Shown: piece after piece, positions 63,401 to 64,000 of the stretch | Position numbering within the stretch: position 1 is the first letter of the stretch | Layout: each line of letters starts with the position of its first letter | Assembly (NCBI RefSeq): GCF_014649335.1 | Contig: NZ_BMSV01000003.1 | Location: forward strand, 124,001-188,000 | DNA: 64,000 nucleotides | Direction: 5' to 3' | Source of the DNA: Streptomyces roseolilacinus | GTDB taxonomy: Bacteria > Actinomycetota > Actinomycetes > Streptomycetales > Streptomycetaceae | Made by a program: the position numbers and the translations under genes | The notes under the pieces: generated by a model | The model's input: only the letters and a program-made list of their open reading frames with translations | What the model was told of the DNA's origin: nothing | Databases searched by the model: none

Positions 63401-64000
63401 CGACGAGTGGTCGATGAACCTGCTGCTGGAGGAGCTGACCCGGGACTACGACACGCTGCGGCGCGGCGGCACCCCGCCCGGCCGGGGCGGGGAGCTGCAG
63501 TTCGCCGACTGGGCGGCCTGGGAGCGCGGGCCCGACACCGCGCCCGCCCAGGACGAGGCCGCGCGCTACTGGCGGGAGAGGCTGGCCGGCGCGCCCACCG
63601 AGCTGGACCTGCCGACCGACTTCCCGTACGGCGCGCAGCAGGACTACGCGGGCGCCTGGCTGCCCGTGCACGTCGAGGCGGACACGGTGGCGCGGATGCG
63701 GGAGGCGGCCCGGGCCTCGGGCGGCACCCTCTTCGCCTGGCTGATGACCGGGTACGCCGCCTGGCTCGCCCGGCTGACGCAGTCCGAGGACTTCCTCGTC
63801 GGCGTGCCCGTGGCCGGCCGCCACCGGGCGGAGGCCGAACGCCTCCTCGGGTGCTTCGTCAACACCCTGCCGGTACGGATCGACGCCAGTGGCGACCCCA
63901 CCTTCGCCGAGCTGTTCCAGCGGGTGCGCGACGCGCTGTCCGGGGCCTTCACCCACCAGCGCCACCCGTTCGACGCGATGGTCGAGGAACTGGGGGCGCC
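60402..64000 (+). CDS. Hybrid PKS-NRPS, KS-(degenerate AT)-T-C..., 3' end beyond window
   Basis: ATG 60402, with GAGG upstream; GTG 60390, overlapping the NRPS stop, is in frame too. Visible: 1199 codons. KS about 8-430 with Cys167 (DTACSSTLLAVH), EAHGTGTRLGDP and KSNIGHLDSAAG all intact. The segment 440-740 corresponds to the KS-AT linker and AT, but the GQGxQ start is absent (ALITLLPHEDG), the nucleophile elbow reads IGHGSGNLL instead of GHSxGE, and the whole AT part is only about 170 residues; the post-AT linker (FEPTRCWIEP) is kept. T domain DDFFDLGGDSLMQVQL near 800; C domain with HHAICDEWS at 996. No ketoreductase. Confidence 0.9.
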   Translation, partial: MDRAPAPPIAIVGIAAALPGSGDDLDRLADLLESRADLVRPVPDDRRRDAGFGPDAELSEAALLDRVDTFDHAFFGLSLREARQMDPQQRMLLEMTCRAIWDAGYPLSALRGSRTAVVVGTGRETYSELIDPASAPLVTGLLPAAQAGRVAHLLDLRGPALSIDTACSSTLLAVHEACRKLASGEADWAVTGGVRLLCSPPETTAPGSESIVSPGGRSRSFDAAADGTGLGEGGAVFLLKTLARAEQDGDRVHAVILGGAANHDGARSNGFAAPSTEAQEELLLEAWNAAGVNPGSLGLIEAHGTGTRLGDPIEFEALTAAFGRRTERTGFCVLSSLKSNIGHLDSAAGAVGLLKAVVALRNGRRYASAHFTEPNPLLETDRSALRLSTRTEPWDAPAQRRAGVSSFGLTGTNVHLVVEQAPPVRRDAPAAEPRPVLIPVAARSEGALRRHAARLAAHLRADPDPSVLADVAYVQATGRDHERWRSCVVAATAPEAAEALERLAAGDTEITRAPDATALITLLPHEDGAAPDTARAWADAFPALAAWQDGQRAALGDATAGERDAAERLIARQTAVRALFEAGLSDRIVIGHGSGNLLVDLLRGESDLPAAARGLTALGAVADPDARRTETAFATIGAQGDPVFVAPWKGRLSELAGELAPRYRGVLVDAEVAPGQDPRAGLLATLAALYEAGAELDWERCVRFLGGYGRRTSVPTALFEPTRCWIEPRPRGTAGAVRETPAPEAQAVPAGETPVREAPAEPSRLAEQDGTEAERKLAAIWCALLGNDTVSREDDFFDLGGDSLMQVQLGNAVERDFGFDLPFDTVYDHPVLRDLAAYLAEQQVEERPAGDAPAARGPVHDPARDRAPATHSQRRMWLLQQLDASSGAYNVSTAFDLDGPVDAGALRQALDGLVARHGVLRTRLVLEDGELVQRVEPHGTWDLETADWDAARQDADALLREHAARPFDLAEPGAVRALLLVDPADPARGRLQLVLHHAICDEWSMNLLLEELTRDYDTLRRGGTPPGRGGELQFADWAAWERGPDTAPAQDEAARYWRERLAGAPTELDLPTDFPYGAQQDYAGAWLPVHVEADTVARMREAARASGGTLFAWLMTGYAAWLARLTQSEDFLVGVPVAGRHRAEAERLLGCFVNTLPVRIDASGDPTFAELFQRVRDALSGAFTHQRHPFDAMVEELGA

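Noticed and set aside
60270..63965. A 1231-codon minus-strand frame opposite the PKS-NRPS gene
   Set aside because: Composition is that of an antisense shadow and the sense strand has intact KS, T and C motifs.

Overview
The window is typical high-GC actinomycete DNA, almost certainly Streptomyces: extreme third-position GC, many GTG starts, leaderless promoters, Tat and lipoprotein exporters, xylanase and amylase genes of Streptomyces type, and a modular NRPS/PKS at the right edge. All assignments come from reading the sequence; no database search was run.

Left edge (1-5 kb): two TrkA-type K+ regulatory subunits (the first cut by the window edge), a large APC permease and a TRAM/RumA-type RNA methyltransferase form a conserved housekeeping block. 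A multiply frameshifted remnant follows it.

Sulfur region (5-29 kb): a large sulfur-scavenging supercluster. It holds two complete sulfonate-type ABC transporters (5053-7873 and 13260-16001), an SfnB-like flavoprotein, an Rrf2 regulator, a TauD-type dioxygenase, five intact LLM flavin monooxygenases plus one broken one, an amino-acid-type ABC transporter with two binding proteins and an extra unpartnered permease, and one SsuE-type FMN reductase. Four short ORFs upstream of these operons encode peptides with a shared H-[IV]-D-[LF]-x-R core and cysteine codons at or near the C-terminus. They look like cysteine-sensing attenuator leaders. Two of them have the same spacing, TTGACG-N17-hexamer-N7-ATG, that would give leaderless mRNAs. 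A separate 29-nt bipartite site occurs in front of the SfnB gene and in front of one leader, next to the Rrf2 gene. Monooxygenases and TauD would release sulfite from organosulfur compounds imported by the transporters, and cysteine supply would feed back through the leaders.

Island of small systems and remnants (29-31 kb and 35-38 kb): a PIN-domain fragment, an RHH antitoxin/Doc-type toxin pair with its operator, a barstar-like fragment, an IS5-type transposase fragment, and GNAT, VOC and DinB-like genes.

Polysaccharide region (31-46 kb): GH11 xylanase, tendamistat-type alpha-amylase inhibitor, GH13 alpha-amylase with starch-binding domains, an orphan double CBM20 protein, an HxlR/RidA pair, a CBM13-esterase plus GH10 xylanase operon, and a GH62 arabinofuranosidase with CBM13. 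CGAAA-N-TTTCG elements lie near xylan genes and GCAAG-NN-CTTGC elements near starch genes. Very strong hairpins separate convergent units.

TetR/monooxygenase module (46.5-49.6 kb): a TetR repressor divergent from an FAD monooxygenase with two matching palindromes between them, a membrane protein and a small membrane ORF.

Natural-product cluster (50.5-64 kb, continues past the edge): formyltransferase, Fe(II)/2OG oxygenase, branched-chain aminotransferase, MbtH, type II thioesterase, a C-A-T-C-A-T NRPS whose pocket residues read Ala then Phe, and a KS-(degenerate AT)-T-C protein. The product is not recognised; a formylated Ala-Phe-ketide-amino acid backbone is an inference.
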